A DNA stretch of 64,000 bases, from the NCBI RefSeq assembly GCF_030056665.1, contig NZ_JASHIG010000018.1; one strand, 5' to 3'. A program made the translations under genes and the position numbers. This DNA is from Flectobacillus roseus. GTDB lineage: Bacteria; Bacteroidota; Bacteroidia; Cytophagales; Spirosomataceae. Each line of letters opens with the position of its first letter. The stretch's first letter is position 1. Below, piece after piece: positions 1-8,749 of the stretch. The notes beneath the pieces are model-generated. The model worked only from the letters and a program-made list of their open reading frames with translations, was not told the origin of the DNA and did no database searches.

Positions 1-813
1 ATTTTTTCTGATATTTTGGTAGTTCCCGAAGCTATGGGCTTACCTTATGTGATGGAAGAAAAAGTAGGTCCTATTTTTCCAACTACTATTCACTCAATGG
101 CAGATGTCGAAAAGCTACATGTTGCCAATCCAGAGGAGGAGCTTAAATATGTATTGGATGCTATCAAAATTGTAAAATCAGAATTGAATGGCCGTGTGCC
201 TTTAATTGGCTTTGCTGGTGCGCCATTTACGTTACTTTGCTATATGATTGAAGGAAGAGGTTCTAAAACCTTCTCTAAAGCGAAGAAAGCCCTGTATTCT
301 GAGCCTGAATTGTCTCATGCTCTTTTACAGAAAATCACTGATACTACCATTGCTTACCTAAAAGCTCAAATTGCAGCAGGTGCTAATTTGGTTCAAATTT
401 TTGACTCTTGGGCTGGTATTCTTTCTCCTGAACAATACCGTACTTATTCATTGCCATATATTGCTCAAATTTGTGATGCTATTACCGAAGTACCTGTGAC
501 AGTATTTGCTAAAGGTGCATTCTTTGCTCGTGAAGATATGGGTAAGTTGAATTGTGAGGTAGTGGGTCTTGACTGGAATATGGATATTGCTGAATCAAGA
601 AAATTGGTTGGCAGTTCAAAAACATTGCAAGGAAATCTTGATCCATGTGTATTGTATGGTTCATTCGACGAAATCAAAAAACATACTCGTTCGATGATTC
701 AGCAATTTGGAACACAGAAATACATCGCAAACCTAGGGCATGGCGTATATCCAGATACTAATCCATATAAAGTAAAATGCTTTATCGATACCGTAAAGGA
801 ATATCAAGCCTAG
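1..813 (+). CDS. hemE: Uroporphyrinogen decarboxylase, 5'-truncated by window edge
   Basis: Cytosolic enzyme of heme synthesis that decarboxylates the four acetate side chains of uroporphyrinogen III to give coproporphyrinogen III. The frame is open from the first base, so the start lies outside the window; 270 residues remain of a usual ~340. Visible family signatures are FSDILVVPEAMG at the very start, FAGAPFTL, FDSWAG in the middle and NLGHGVYPDTNP near the C-terminus. A TTG at position 16 is internal to the family alignment and is not the true start. The gene converges on guaB across a strong hairpin. Family identification is secure. Confidence 0.96.
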   Translation: MFSDILVVPEAMGLPYVMEEKVGPIFPTTIHSMADVEKLHVANPEEELKYVLDAIKIVKSELNGRVPLIGFAGAPFTLLCYMIEGRGSKTFSKAKKALYSEPELSHALLQKITDTTIAYLKAQIAAGANLVQIFDSWAGILSPEQYRTYSLPYIAQICDAITEVPVTVFAKGAFFAREDMGKLNCEVVGLDWNMDIAESRKLVGSSKTLQGNLDPCVLYGSFDEIKKHTRSMIQQFGTQKYIANLGHGVYPDTNPYKVKCFIDTVKEYQA

Positions 814-816
814 GGG

Positions 817-913
817 AAATTTCGGATATCGGATGTTGGATTTCGGAAATATAACCTACTTTTTAGTGAGTCTTTTTTATCCTTCCGCAATCAGAAATCC
901 CCAATCCACAATT
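817..913. repeat. Dispersed inverted repeat, family I (GGATTTCGGATATC), copy 1
   Basis: Left arm 817-848 (core TTTCGGATATCGGATG, then TTGGATTTCGGAA) and right arm 883-913 (TTCCGCAATCAG, AAATCCCCAATCC) are imperfect reverse complements separated by ~34 bases. The same arms occur near 3022-3127, 11509-11615 and 44341-44464. It starts three bases after the hemE stop codon. Confidence 0.75.
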
Positions 914-927
914 CTTTGACCTTATCA

Positions 928-960
928 AAAAGGCTCAGTACAAATCGTACTGAGCCTTTT
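928..960. terminator. Bidirectional intrinsic terminator between hemE and guaB
   Basis: Perfect 14-bp stem AAAAGGCTCAGTAC / GTACTGAGCCTTTT with a 5-base loop (942-946). Runs of A on the left and T on the right allow it to serve both converging genes. Confidence 0.85.
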
Positions 961-1007
961 GAATTTCTACAAAGCTATAATTTATGATTATAAACTGCGG
1001 ATGTTGC

Positions 1008-2477
1008 TTACTTCGCGCTATAGTTTGGAGCTTCCTTCGAGATAGTAATATCGTGTGGATGGCTTTCTTTTACCCCTGCTGCCGTAATTTTTACGAAGCG
1101 AGCTTTTTGCATCTCAGTGATATTTTTAGCACCACAATATCCCATACCTGCTTTCAAACCACCTACCATTTGGTAAATGATTTCAGATACAGAACCTTTG
1201 AATGGCACACGACCTACGATACCTTCTGGAACTAATTTCTTAATATCGTCTTCTGCATCTTGGAAATAACGGTCTTTCGAACCATCTTCCATAGCTTCAA
1301 GAGAGCCCATACCACGGTATGTTTTGAACTTACGTCCTTCGAAGATAATAACTTCTCCTGGCGCCTCGTCAGTACCAGCCAACATTGAGCCAATCATTAC
1401 TGTACTAGCACCACCAGCGATTGCTTTTGCAATATCACCAGAGAAACGGATACCACCATCAGCAATAATAGGAACACCTAAATCAGCTACTGCTTTAGCT
1501 GCCTCGTATACAGCTGTAAGCTGTGGCATACCTACACCAGCAATAATACGAGTTGTACAGATACTACCAGGTCCAACACCTACTTTAACAGCGTCTGCAC
1601 CTGCTTCAGCTAGGGCTCTTGCGCCTTCGCCAGTAGCAACGTTACCCACAATTACATCTAGGTCTGGGAATTGTGCTTTAACACGTTTTAAAGCTTCAAT
1701 TACACCTTTAGAGTGCCCGTGAGCTGTATCAATACTGATTACGTCAACACCAACGGTTACTAAAGCTTGAACACGCTCCAACAAATCTGGTGTAACACCA
1801 ACCGCAGCACCTACACGCAAACGACCCAATGTGTCTTTTGATGCGTACGGATTGTTTTTGCGCTTGATAATATCTTTATAGGTTACCAAACCAATCAACT
1901 TGTTGTTTTCGTCAACGATTGGTAATTTTTCAATTTTAAATTCTTGTAAGATGCTTTCTGCCTCGTCCAAAGAGATTCCTTTTTGAGCTGTAATCAAACC
2001 ATCTTTCGTCATGATTTCATTGACAGTTTTAGTCAAATCTTTTTGGAAACGTAAATCACGGTTTGTTAAAATACCGATAAGTTTACCTTCTGAATCGATA
2101 ACTGGAATACCACCGATTTTGAATTCACGCATGATACGGTGTGCATCGCCAAGTGTTTGACCGTCAGTAAGTGTTACAGGATCGATAATCATACCTGATT
2201 CCGAACGCTTTACTTTTCTTACTTGCGCAGCTTGCTGTGCAATGGTCATATTTTTGTGGATAATACCAATACCTCCTTCTTGAGCCATCGCAATAGCCAA
2301 ATCAGCTTCGGTCACTGTATCCATAGCAGCCGAAATCATTGGAGTATTAAGCGTGATGTTGCGAGTAAGTTTGGTCTGAGTGCTAGTTTCTCTCGGAAGA
2401 ATTTCTGAGTAAGCAGGAAGAAGCAATACGTCGTCGTATGTTAATGCTTCGTATAAGAACTTGGATGTGTCTAACAT
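1008..2477 (-). CDS. guaB: Inosine-5'-monophosphate dehydrogenase
   Basis: Oxidises IMP to XMP with NAD+, the committed step of guanine nucleotide synthesis, in the cytosol. The 489-residue length is normal. The N-terminal part of the TIM barrel carries YDDVLLLPAYS (residues 14-24). Two CBS domains lie at about 95-210. The catalytic loop GPGSICTTR places the active-site cysteine at residue 307, followed by the flap motif YRGMGS. The ATG start gives the expected MLDTSKFLYEALTYDDVLL-type N-terminus. A candidate promoter lies 32-62 bases upstream. Single-gene unit, convergent with hemE. Confidence 0.98.
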   Translation of the reverse strand: MLDTSKFLYEALTYDDVLLLPAYSEILPRETSTQTKLTRNITLNTPMISAAMDTVTEADLAIAMAQEGGIGIIHKNMTIAQQAAQVRKVKRSESGMIIDPVTLTDGQTLGDAHRIMREFKIGGIPVIDSEGKLIGILTNRDLRFQKDLTKTVNEIMTKDGLITAQKGISLDEAESILQEFKIEKLPIVDENNKLIGLVTYKDIIKRKNNPYASKDTLGRLRVGAAVGVTPDLLERVQALVTVGVDVISIDTAHGHSKGVIEALKRVKAQFPDLDVIVGNVATGEGARALAEAGADAVKVGVGPGSICTTRIIAGVGMPQLTAVYEAAKAVADLGVPIIADGGIRFSGDIAKAIAGGASTVMIGSMLAGTDEAPGEVIIFEGRKFKTYRGMGSLEAMEDGSKDRYFQDAEDDIKKLVPEGIVGRVPFKGSVSEIIYQMVGGLKAGMGYCGAKNITEMQKARFVKITAAGVKESHPHDITISKEAPNYSAK

Positions 2478-2508
2478 GGCAAATAGCTTTGATTTGTTAT
2501 TTGCCAGA

Positions 2509-2539
2509 CAAATTTACGACGAGTTTTGTACTTTTAAAA
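2509..2539 (-). promoter_or_regulatory. Candidate Bacteroidota promoter of guaB
   Basis: On the minus strand TAAATTTG (2509-2516) matches the -7 consensus TAnnTTTG. Exactly 19 bases upstream lies TTTT (2536-2539), three of four matches to the -33 TTTG. The expected start is about 25 bases before the ATG. Confidence 0.45.
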
Positions 2540-2849
2540 GAAAAATCAAAAAATGATTATTATTTTTTTGTAAAATTCATAGTACGTCTTCATTTTAACT
2601 TGTCATATTATCTTCAAAATCACGCTATTTCGCTTTAAAGACCATTTTTCTTGTCTTTGAATCGCAAAATTTTAGTAATATTTTTTTTAGTACATTTTTT
2701 AGATAAGCATCATATCTAATTAATAGATTCTTAAAATCAATTCGTTAAATTTGTGATTATTTATAATAAATCTAAATAGCTTATGTTTTAATCTAGTTGT
2801 AGAAATTAAACTTTTGATGATTTAGATGGTCATTGATGAAAGTAAAAAT

Positions 2850-2950
2850 GCCTCAAGCTATCGGGCAAAATGAAACCAATTTTACTTGCTCTAGGCTTTA
2901 AGCAATAGGCTGTAAGCTAAAAACATAAAGCCTATGAATGCAGGTAAAAT
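2850..2950. repeat. Dispersed inverted repeat, family VI (AAGCCTATAGGCTTAAGC), copy 1
   Basis: Nested arms: ATTTTACTTGC (2879-2889) against GCAGGTAAAAT (2940-2950), and inside them ATAGGCT (2905-2911) against AGCCTAT (2929-2935). Related word strings built on TTAAGC, TAGGCT and AAAGCC recur near 12983-13030, 47500-47590 and 63585-63670. The rest of the 2478-3220 gap holds the guaB promoter and family I copy 2; no gene is seen. Confidence 0.6.
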
Positions 2951-2995
2951 CAATTTTTGATATAAAAAAATACATTCACAATTCACAGATAGGAG

Positions 2996-3147
2996 TGTAC
3001 GAAGGATTATAAAAACCACTTATTTCGGATATCGGATGTTGGATTTCGGAAGTATAATCTTCTATATTTTGCAAAAAACAAAGGTGTTTTTCTTTATTTC
3101 CGAAATCAGCAATCCAAAATCCGCAATAGTTAGAATTCCTTCGTACA
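2996..3147. repeat. Dispersed inverted repeat, family I, copy 2, with outer arms
   Basis: Outer arms TGTACGAAGGA (2996-3006) and TCCTTCGTACA (3137-3147) are perfect reverse complements. Inside them are the family I arms 3022-3051 and 3097-3127. The same outer-plus-inner arrangement is seen at 44320-44492. Confidence 0.75.
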
Positions 3148-3220
3148 GTTCTGATTCACAGATTATAATTCAGTACTACTATTTATTCACTGTTATTTCG
3201 GTAACGAAAGCTCCCATATT

Positions 3221-4210
3221 ATGCGTAAAATAATATTTGTATTTCTATTTCTTTGCTCAATTGCTTCACAAGCACAGGTTCTTAAAAAGAAAACGACTTT
3301 GCTGATGGGAGGAAGGTTTGATATTACTGTTGTTGCGAAGGATACGGCAACTGCCAAACAAAGTATTGAGGATATCATTGCTGAAATTTCTAGAATTGAA
3401 TATTTGATTTCAGACTGGAAAAGTACCACTCAGATTTCGGATGTAAATCGTAATGCAGGAATCAAACCTGTAAAAGTTGACCCAGAAGTATTTGAGTTGA
3501 CAGAAAGAGCGTTGCATTTTTCTGAAATAACAAACGGAGCTTTTGATATTAGTTTTGCAGCAATGGATAGAATCTGGAAGTTTGATGGCTCTATGACACA
3601 AATGCCTACGCCAGAAGCCGTCAAAAAATCAGTAGAAAAAGTAGGTTACAAAAACATCGAGTTAGATAAAGCCAATAGCACAATTTTTTTAAAGAAAAAG
3701 GGAATGAAAATTGGCTTTGGAGCATTAGGGGAAGGTTATGCTGCCGACCGTTGCCGTGAAATGATGTTGGCAAGGGGTATTCAGGCGGGTATTGTCAATG
3801 GTTCTGGAGATATGAATACTTGGGGTAACCAACCAGATGGTACGCCTTGGACAGTCGGAATTACCAATCCTATGAAAAAAGATACCGTTTTTGCGATAAT
3901 ACCACTTCTTAAAAGCGCTGTAGTAACTTCGGGGAGCTACCAGAAATTTGTGGTATTTAATGGAAAACGCTATTCGCATATCATCAATCCTGTAACGGGA
4001 TACCCTGCGACTGGACTTTGTAGCGTTACAGTTTTTGGTCCAAGTGCCGAAACAGCCAATGGCTTTAGTACATCCATTATGGTTTTGGGAAAAGATAAAG
4101 GATTGAAGCTTTTGAAAAAACACCCAGAATATAGTGCGATTTTGATAACAGATGAGGGGAAGGTGGTAACTACTAAAAATCTGAATATCAGGGATTTTAT
4201 CTTAAAGTAG
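3221..4210 (+). CDS. FAD:protein FMN transferase, ApbE family (copy 1)
   Basis: ApbE enzymes move FMN from FAD onto Thr/Ser of exported redox proteins. The 329-residue protein begins with a Sec signal peptide (cleavage probably after ASQAQ, residue 19), so it should act in the periplasm or as an exported protein. Family motifs: GALGEGYAAD (168-177), VNGSGDM (192-198), HIINPVTG (253-260) and TANGFST (278-284). Compared with the second copy in this window (GGIAKGY and TADWLAT), this one has Glu171 in place of Lys and Asn280 in place of the metal-binding Asp. It may therefore be a divergent or less active member. It sits convergent to the reductase operon at 4409-8749, its likely functional partner. 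Confidence 0.9.
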   Translation: MRKIIFVFLFLCSIASQAQVLKKKTTLLMGGRFDITVVAKDTATAKQSIEDIIAEISRIEYLISDWKSTTQISDVNRNAGIKPVKVDPEVFELTERALHFSEITNGAFDISFAAMDRIWKFDGSMTQMPTPEAVKKSVEKVGYKNIELDKANSTIFLKKKGMKIGFGALGEGYAADRCREMMLARGIQAGIVNGSGDMNTWGNQPDGTPWTVGITNPMKKDTVFAIIPLLKSAVVTSGSYQKFVVFNGKRYSHIINPVTGYPATGLCSVTVFGPSAETANGFSTSIMVLGKDKGLKLLKKHPEYSAILITDEGKVVTTKNLNIRDFILK

Positions 4211-4220
4211 GAGGTTGAAT

Positions 4221-4353
4221 CTCATTACTGGACAAAAAGAGAAAAGGTATTTAGACTTTTTCAATGAATGTTTAAGAACAGTTTAAAACTGTTAAAAAAA
4301 TGAGTCCAAGACTAAGTCTTGAACTAGTAACTTCAATTTTGTCCAGTAATCAG
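4221..4353. mobile_element. Putative MITE-like element with 17-bp TIRs and 9-bp target duplication
   Basis: Termini CTCATTACTGGACAAAA (4221-4237) and TTTTGTCCAGTAATCAG (4337-4353) are reverse complements with one mismatch. They are immediately flanked by the direct repeat AGGTTGAAT at 4212-4220 and 4354-4362. No transposase is encoded; the interior carries one copy of the ~50-bp double-palindrome core (4279-4327). It lies 10 bases after the apbE stop. Confidence 0.7.
4279..4327 (-). repeat. Double-palindrome core repeat (family IV), copy 1
   Basis: Two short palindromes, CAGTTTAAAACTG (4279-4291) and CAAGACTAAGTCTTG (4307-4321), are joined by an A-run and end in AACTAG. Nearly identical 49-50 bp copies lie at 51993-52042, 53384-53433 and 59326-59374. 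Confidence 0.8.
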
Positions 4354-4374
4354 AGGTTGAATACAATTTTGATT

Positions 4375-4398
4375 AGAGTGCGACTTCAGTCGCACTCT
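4375..4398. repeat. Hairpin AGAGTGCGACT / AGTCGCACTCT
   Basis: Perfect 11-bp stem with a 2-base centre between apbE and the reductase gene. The GTGCGACTT word recurs in the palindrome at 50251-50300. No T-run follows it on either strand, so a terminator role is doubtful. Confidence 0.55.
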
Positions 4399-4408
4399 AT
4401 CTGAAAAA

Positions 4409-6598
4409 TTAATAACAATCTGAAAGAATTTGTTCGTGTGCTTGGTAGTGACTCAAGGACTGAGAAAGTTCTTTCTTACAGATTTGTTCTAGTACGACCA
4501 TTACATCTTTTTGCATAGCCAACGACCCACAAATCATAATAACTCCTCCATTTTGTAGTACAGTAGCCACTTGACTGGCATCTTTCTTAATCAAATCTCC
4601 AACATATTGCTTTTCAGTTTCACGAGATAGTGCTATCGTAAGTTTGTTCAATTTCTTTTGTTCACTGTATTCGTCTAACTGAGACTGATACAAACTAAGC
4701 GAGCCTTTATCTCTAAAACCTGCATACAAATGACATGGTATTTGCTTGGTGTTTTGACTAAGCATTCCTAAAAAAGGACCGATACCTGTACCATTACAAA
4801 TCATGATGACTTCGGGACTATTTTTAGGGAAATGGAAATGGCTATTTTGAACAATCTTGGCTTTGAATGTATCTCCAGCTTTGAGTCGATGCAAAAATCC
4901 TGAGCCTAGTCCATTTTCATGTAGTCTAACACTCAACTGAATATCACTTTTATCTACAACTCCAATCGAATACAGGCGTTCACGATGGTCGTTAGCTGGG
5001 TATATTGCCAGTAAATCTCCTGATTTTACCTTTGTCCATCGCTTAGTTTTAAACTTAATCAAGAAAGTATCGTCGTGTTGGTTCGATGTATTTGAAACCA
5101 CCTCCAAGTTTCTAAAATTATTCGGTTGCTTTAGCGGTGCTTTGCTCGAAATACTGATACCTGTTTTTGTTGACCAAGCTTCTGCCCAAAGCGCATAATC
5201 TTCCTCCGATTTGTCATTTACGGTATGAACATCCAACAAAGGTTTCGCCCATGATTTACTACTTAATGCATGATGTACTTCGTAAGCAAATTGACAGAAA
5301 TCAGGATAAGCACGCGAACCAAAACCTAAAACCGAAATGTGAATATTTTGAGACTGTGAAATATTTTCAAGTAGTTCTTGAAATTTGTTACCACTATTTG
5401 GGGCATCGCCCGCCCCATAAGTTGAGGTGAATATAACCAAATGTTCGGCATTTTGGTAGCTTTGATACTCGTTGAGCGTCGAGATATAGGTTTTTTCACC
5501 AAGTTTGACCAGTTGTTGATAAAAACCATTCGCAAAATCCCAAGTACTACCATTTTCAGAACCAACTAAGATAACAAAACGGCTTTCTTCAGCTGTAAAT
5601 TGATTTTTGGATTTTCCAGAAAGTCTTTTGAAAGTAATGGCAAAGCCAGTGTAGATAAAAAATAGGATATTTCCAGAAGCAATAGCCAGAATGATAGCCA
5701 AAATGATACTCGCTCTACCTGTATGCAAATCGAGACTGAGGGTACTCATAATTTGCGTAAAAGGATAAGCTTGTTCGGCAAGAATTTCACCTGTAATTTG
5801 ATTTACAGCAATTTCTCGGTCTTTGAGCTTGATAGTAAAATAATCTTCAGGATCTTCAGAAAAGGGGAATTCAATACTTTTTATTTCAGCGAGGGATGTA
5901 TTCCTGAAAATAGGAAAATCTTCCAGTTTCTTTTGGGGTGTATCTTTTATTTTATCAAAATCCACCTCAAGATTTATTTTGGCAGCAGGAAAAACCTCAA
6001 AGCGTACCAATGAAAGATAGGCTCCCGTCAAAGCAATGAGCAAAATGGGCAATAACGACCAACGACTTAGCACAACATGGTAGTACTGAGCAAAGCTATC
6101 TTTGGGGATACCCTTGAAAAAATTACGAATACCTTGTTGACGTTGGATAAGCAGTAAAATACCCGAAATCGTAATTAAGAATAGGAGGAAAGCGGTGAGT
6201 CCTATAAAAAAACGCCCTAATTCATGTAAAAATAGAGAGCGGTGCAAAGCATTAACCCATTCAAAGAAAGCACCTTTTTGTTTAGACGCACCCAAAAATT
6301 CTCCAGTTTTGGGATGAATGTATCCCTCCTGAATATCCTTCGGAAAATCAGAGCTTTTGGCTACTAGAGAATGAAAATCATCTACCTCCACCTGACTAAT
6401 TGAAGGATATTGTTTTTTCCAAACAGGAATACTTTCTGCCAACGTTACCTGACTAAGTGATGGAGTGTTGGGTCTGTTGATTTTTTCTAATGCTGGTTCA
6501 AACGACAAAATGATACCAGTAATAGCAGCAAGGGCCAGAAAAAGAAAAGAAGATACCGCCAACGTGAGGTGACTGTATCTCCATATAGTGAGATTCAT
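4409..6598 (-). CDS. Membrane PepSY-domain flavodoxin/ferredoxin-NADP reductase fusion
   Basis: Predicted inner-membrane flavoprotein reductase passing electrons from cytosolic NAD(P)H to the periplasmic side. The 729 residues are arranged as: PepSY-associated membrane region with about four helices (12-34, 127-152, 178-200, 297-322) and several histidines near the membrane (His10, 119, 125, 174, 292) that could bind heme; a flavodoxin domain from ~341 (VGSENGSTWDFA, STYGAGDAP); and an FNR-like domain from ~505 with the FAD motif RLYS and the nucleotide loop CNGTGIGPF. Similar fusions are annotated as sulfite-reductase-like or siderophore reductases. It follows the DUF2271 gene by 86 bases on the same strand, and ApbE genes lie on both sides. 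That context favours an extracytosolic flavin electron-transfer role rather than sulfite reduction. Confidence 0.88.
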   Translation of the reverse strand: MNLTIWRYSHLTLAVSSFLFLALAAITGIILSFEPALEKINRPNTPSLSQVTLAESIPVWKKQYPSISQVEVDDFHSLVAKSSDFPKDIQEGYIHPKTGEFLGASKQKGAFFEWVNALHRSLFLHELGRFFIGLTAFLLFLITISGILLLIQRQQGIRNFFKGIPKDSFAQYYHVVLSRWSLLPILLIALTGAYLSLVRFEVFPAAKINLEVDFDKIKDTPQKKLEDFPIFRNTSLAEIKSIEFPFSEDPEDYFTIKLKDREIAVNQITGEILAEQAYPFTQIMSTLSLDLHTGRASIILAIILAIASGNILFFIYTGFAITFKRLSGKSKNQFTAEESRFVILVGSENGSTWDFANGFYQQLVKLGEKTYISTLNEYQSYQNAEHLVIFTSTYGAGDAPNSGNKFQELLENISQSQNIHISVLGFGSRAYPDFCQFAYEVHHALSSKSWAKPLLDVHTVNDKSEEDYALWAEAWSTKTGISISSKAPLKQPNNFRNLEVVSNTSNQHDDTFLIKFKTKRWTKVKSGDLLAIYPANDHRERLYSIGVVDKSDIQLSVRLHENGLGSGFLHRLKAGDTFKAKIVQNSHFHFPKNSPEVIMICNGTGIGPFLGMLSQNTKQIPCHLYAGFRDKGSLSLYQSQLDEYSEQKKLNKLTIALSRETEKQYVGDLIKKDASQVATVLQNGGVIMICGSLAMQKDVMVVLEQICKKELSQSLSHYQAHEQILSDCY

Positions 6599-6684
6599 AT
6601 TTTGAGAGTTGGTTGATTAACTGATGGGAAAGACACAAAGTAAAGCAATTGAACGCTGTTACTTTGTGTCTGAGTCCTCTTATG

Positions 6685-7173
6685 CTAGTTTGCAGGACTA
6701 AATCTTACATAACGGATATAACCTGTTCCTTCACTTTTAGCCGCTAAGCCATCTGTTGTTAATGGAACCTCCAAATCTTTTACGTAATAAGGCTTATCCT
6801 CAACGGCACTCTCAAAACGAATTTTGTAGTTGGCATTCAATTTCGCATTTTCGATTTCAAGTACAACCACACTACGGTCGCCACCTGTTACTGATGCCCC
6901 CGTGATAGCGCTTAAGTTACTTGGCTTTTTAGAGAAAGCTTTATGCCATTCTTTAAGGTCTTTATACCATTTTTTGTCAGAACCTAATACATACAAAGTT
7001 TTGTCATAAGCACCTTTAGCATCTACGATAGACACAACCATATAGGCTCCTTCGCCCATGTAGTTGGTCATTTGAATCATACATTTGTACTTCGTTGTCT
7101 GAGCTTGAGCTACGCTAGAAACACCCAATGAAGCGATTATTGTAATAACGGCTAGTTTTAAGAATTTAAGCAT
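6685..7173 (-). CDS. DUF2271 protein, secreted, with flavinylation-like TGAS motif
   Basis: A 162-residue exported protein: signal peptide to about residue 24-25 (SSVAQAQ), then one compact domain resembling DUF2271. The protein starts four bases after the ankyrin gene stop, so the two are one transcript. Residues 91-94 read TGAS inside SAITGASVTGG (codons 6892-6903). This resembles the [S/T]GA[S/T] motif in which ApbE attaches FMN to the last Thr/Ser in NqrC and RnfG, which makes Ser94 a candidate flavin acceptor. The ApbE genes and reductase nearby make this the likely periplasmic electron carrier. The DUF assignment is from memory of the family; the motif is read directly. Confidence 0.82.
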   Translation of the reverse strand: MLKFLKLAVITIIASLGVSSVAQAQTTKYKCMIQMTNYMGEGAYMVVSIVDAKGAYDKTLYVLGSDKKWYKDLKEWHKAFSKKPSNLSAITGASVTGGDRSVVVLEIENAKLNANYKIRFESAVEDKPYYVKDLEVPLTTDGLAAKSEGTGYIRYVRFSPAN

Positions 7174-7177
7174 TTTA

Positions 7178-8749
7178 CTATTTTAAGAATGTGATAGATA
7201 TTTTAGATTTTGAAAGTGATTCGTTTTCTGAAGCTAAATCAAAAGCCGTTTCGTTAAAATTAGTAACAGCTTCTTTTTTAGCACCAACAGATACCAAGTA
7301 TTTCATAACGGTATCGTCTTTGGCAATCATGGCTGCTTTGTGAAGCGCTGTGATTCCTTCCGAGTTTTTAGCATTTACGTCAATACCAAGTGCCTGAATA
7401 CGTTTTAATAGACCTAAGTCATTTTTCATAACGGCCAAGTGATATAAGGTATTGCCATTTTTTTGTGGGGTAGCTGCTGTTAATCCTTTTTCCTCCAACA
7501 TTTTCAACTTGGCATCGAAGTCTTCTGTTTTTGGTCCAAAACCACCACGACCTTCACCTCCACCTTGAGGTCCGCCTTGCGGAGCACCTTGTGGACCTCC
7601 TTGAGGAGCTCCAGGACCACCAAAACCACCTGCACTGTAAGATTGTACCAAATAAGCTAACAAGTTTTCACCGTCTTTGTTTGTTACTTTTACATCAGCA
7701 CCTTTTTCTATCAAAAACTTAACAACCTCAGGAGAGTTTCCTTTTACAGCTAGTGAAAGAGCCGATTCGCCTTTACTATTCGTTTGATTGATGTTTGATA
7801 CTTTTGAAGCAAGTAATCCTAATGTCGCCAAATCTCTATTTGAGGCAGCTGCAAACATAAATGGTGTGTTACCTTCCTCGTCTGCTTGATTGACATTCAC
7901 TCCTTTTGACAAGAAATGCTCAATAATTTCTTTTTGATTAGGTCTACGAACCAAGAAATGTAAAACATTTTCGCCAGCTTTAGTAGTAGCTGTAGGTTTT
8001 ATGCCTAGGCTTTCTAAGTATTCAAAAAACTCTAAACTAAGAGTTGTACCTCTTCTACCGCCTTGCGAAGCAACCACAATAGCGTTATCGTTTGGCGTGA
8101 TACCTTTTTGTGCTAAAGCTTTCAAAAGGTTTACATTTCCGCTACGAGCGGCATAGCCAAAAATATTATTGCCGTTTTTGTCAACACTTTTAATATCTAA
8201 ACCTTTTGATACTAAATAATTAGTAATCGCCAAGTCTTTATCTCCCGCTACAGCAAGTAGTAATACGTTTGCACCGTCTTGGTTTACGTCTTTTTTCAAA
8301 TTTGCTCCAGCTTTCACACAAAGGTCGATTACTTCTGGCGTAAGTCCGTTGCCTGCAGCAAAGTTTAAGGGAGTTGTTCCATGGGCATCTACCATACTAG
8401 CTTTTGATCCCTTATCAATCAACAACTGCATGATTTCGATATTGCCTTTAGCAGTAGCCCAGTGCAAATAGATACGTCCATCGTGAGTGATTTTGTTGAC
8501 ATCATTACCAGGTTGTTCCAACAAATACTTGATGGTTTCGTTTGGTGCACCAGTATTAATGGCAATTACCACTGGGTCCATCGCCTGACGGTTAAGTTCA
8601 GAAGGGTTACTTCCTTTTGCTACTTCAGCTTTGACAGCTTCAGCGTTTGGTTGAGTTCTCCAAAAAGATTGTTCTAATAAGGTATTTCTTTGTGCGCTTG
8701 CAGCGAAACTGAAAAGTGCCAAAGATGCAGCAATGAATATTCTTTTCAT
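7178..8749 (-). CDS. Secreted ankyrin-repeat protein
   Basis: A 523-residue protein with a signal peptide (MKRIFIAASLALFSFAASAQ) followed by about ten ankyrin repeats. Typical units are DGRIYLHWATAKGNIEIMQL, GTTPLNFAAGNG and GITALHKAAMIAKDD. Between repeats, at about residues 370-408, sits a Gly/Pro/Gln-rich insert made of repeated GGPQGAPQ-like units; its codons form a small repetitive tract at about 7545-7630. Ankyrin proteins are usually cytosolic interaction scaffolds, so export to the periplasm is notable. First gene of the operon ankyrin-DUF2271-reductase. A scaffold or partner role for the flavin system is inferred only from position. Confidence 0.88.
   Translation of the reverse strand: MKRIFIAASLALFSFAASAQRNTLLEQSFWRTQPNAEAVKAEVAKGSNPSELNRQAMDPVVIAINTGAPNETIKYLLEQPGNDVNKITHDGRIYLHWATAKGNIEIMQLLIDKGSKASMVDAHGTTPLNFAAGNGLTPEVIDLCVKAGANLKKDVNQDGANVLLLAVAGDKDLAITNYLVSKGLDIKSVDKNGNNIFGYAARSGNVNLLKALAQKGITPNDNAIVVASQGGRRGTTLSLEFFEYLESLGIKPTATTKAGENVLHFLVRRPNQKEIIEHFLSKGVNVNQADEEGNTPFMFAAASNRDLATLGLLASKVSNINQTNSKGESALSLAVKGNSPEVVKFLIEKGADVKVTNKDGENLLAYLVQSYSAGGFGGPGAPQGGPQGAPQGGPQGGGEGRGGFGPKTEDFDAKLKMLEEKGLTAATPQKNGNTLYHLAVMKNDLGLLKRIQALGIDVNAKNSEGITALHKAAMIAKDDTVMKYLVSVGAKKEAVTNFNETAFDLASENESLSKSKISITFLK

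Noticed and set aside
1324..1722. Long antisense frame within guaB
   Set aside because: Shadow of the guaB codon pattern; guaB itself is unambiguous.
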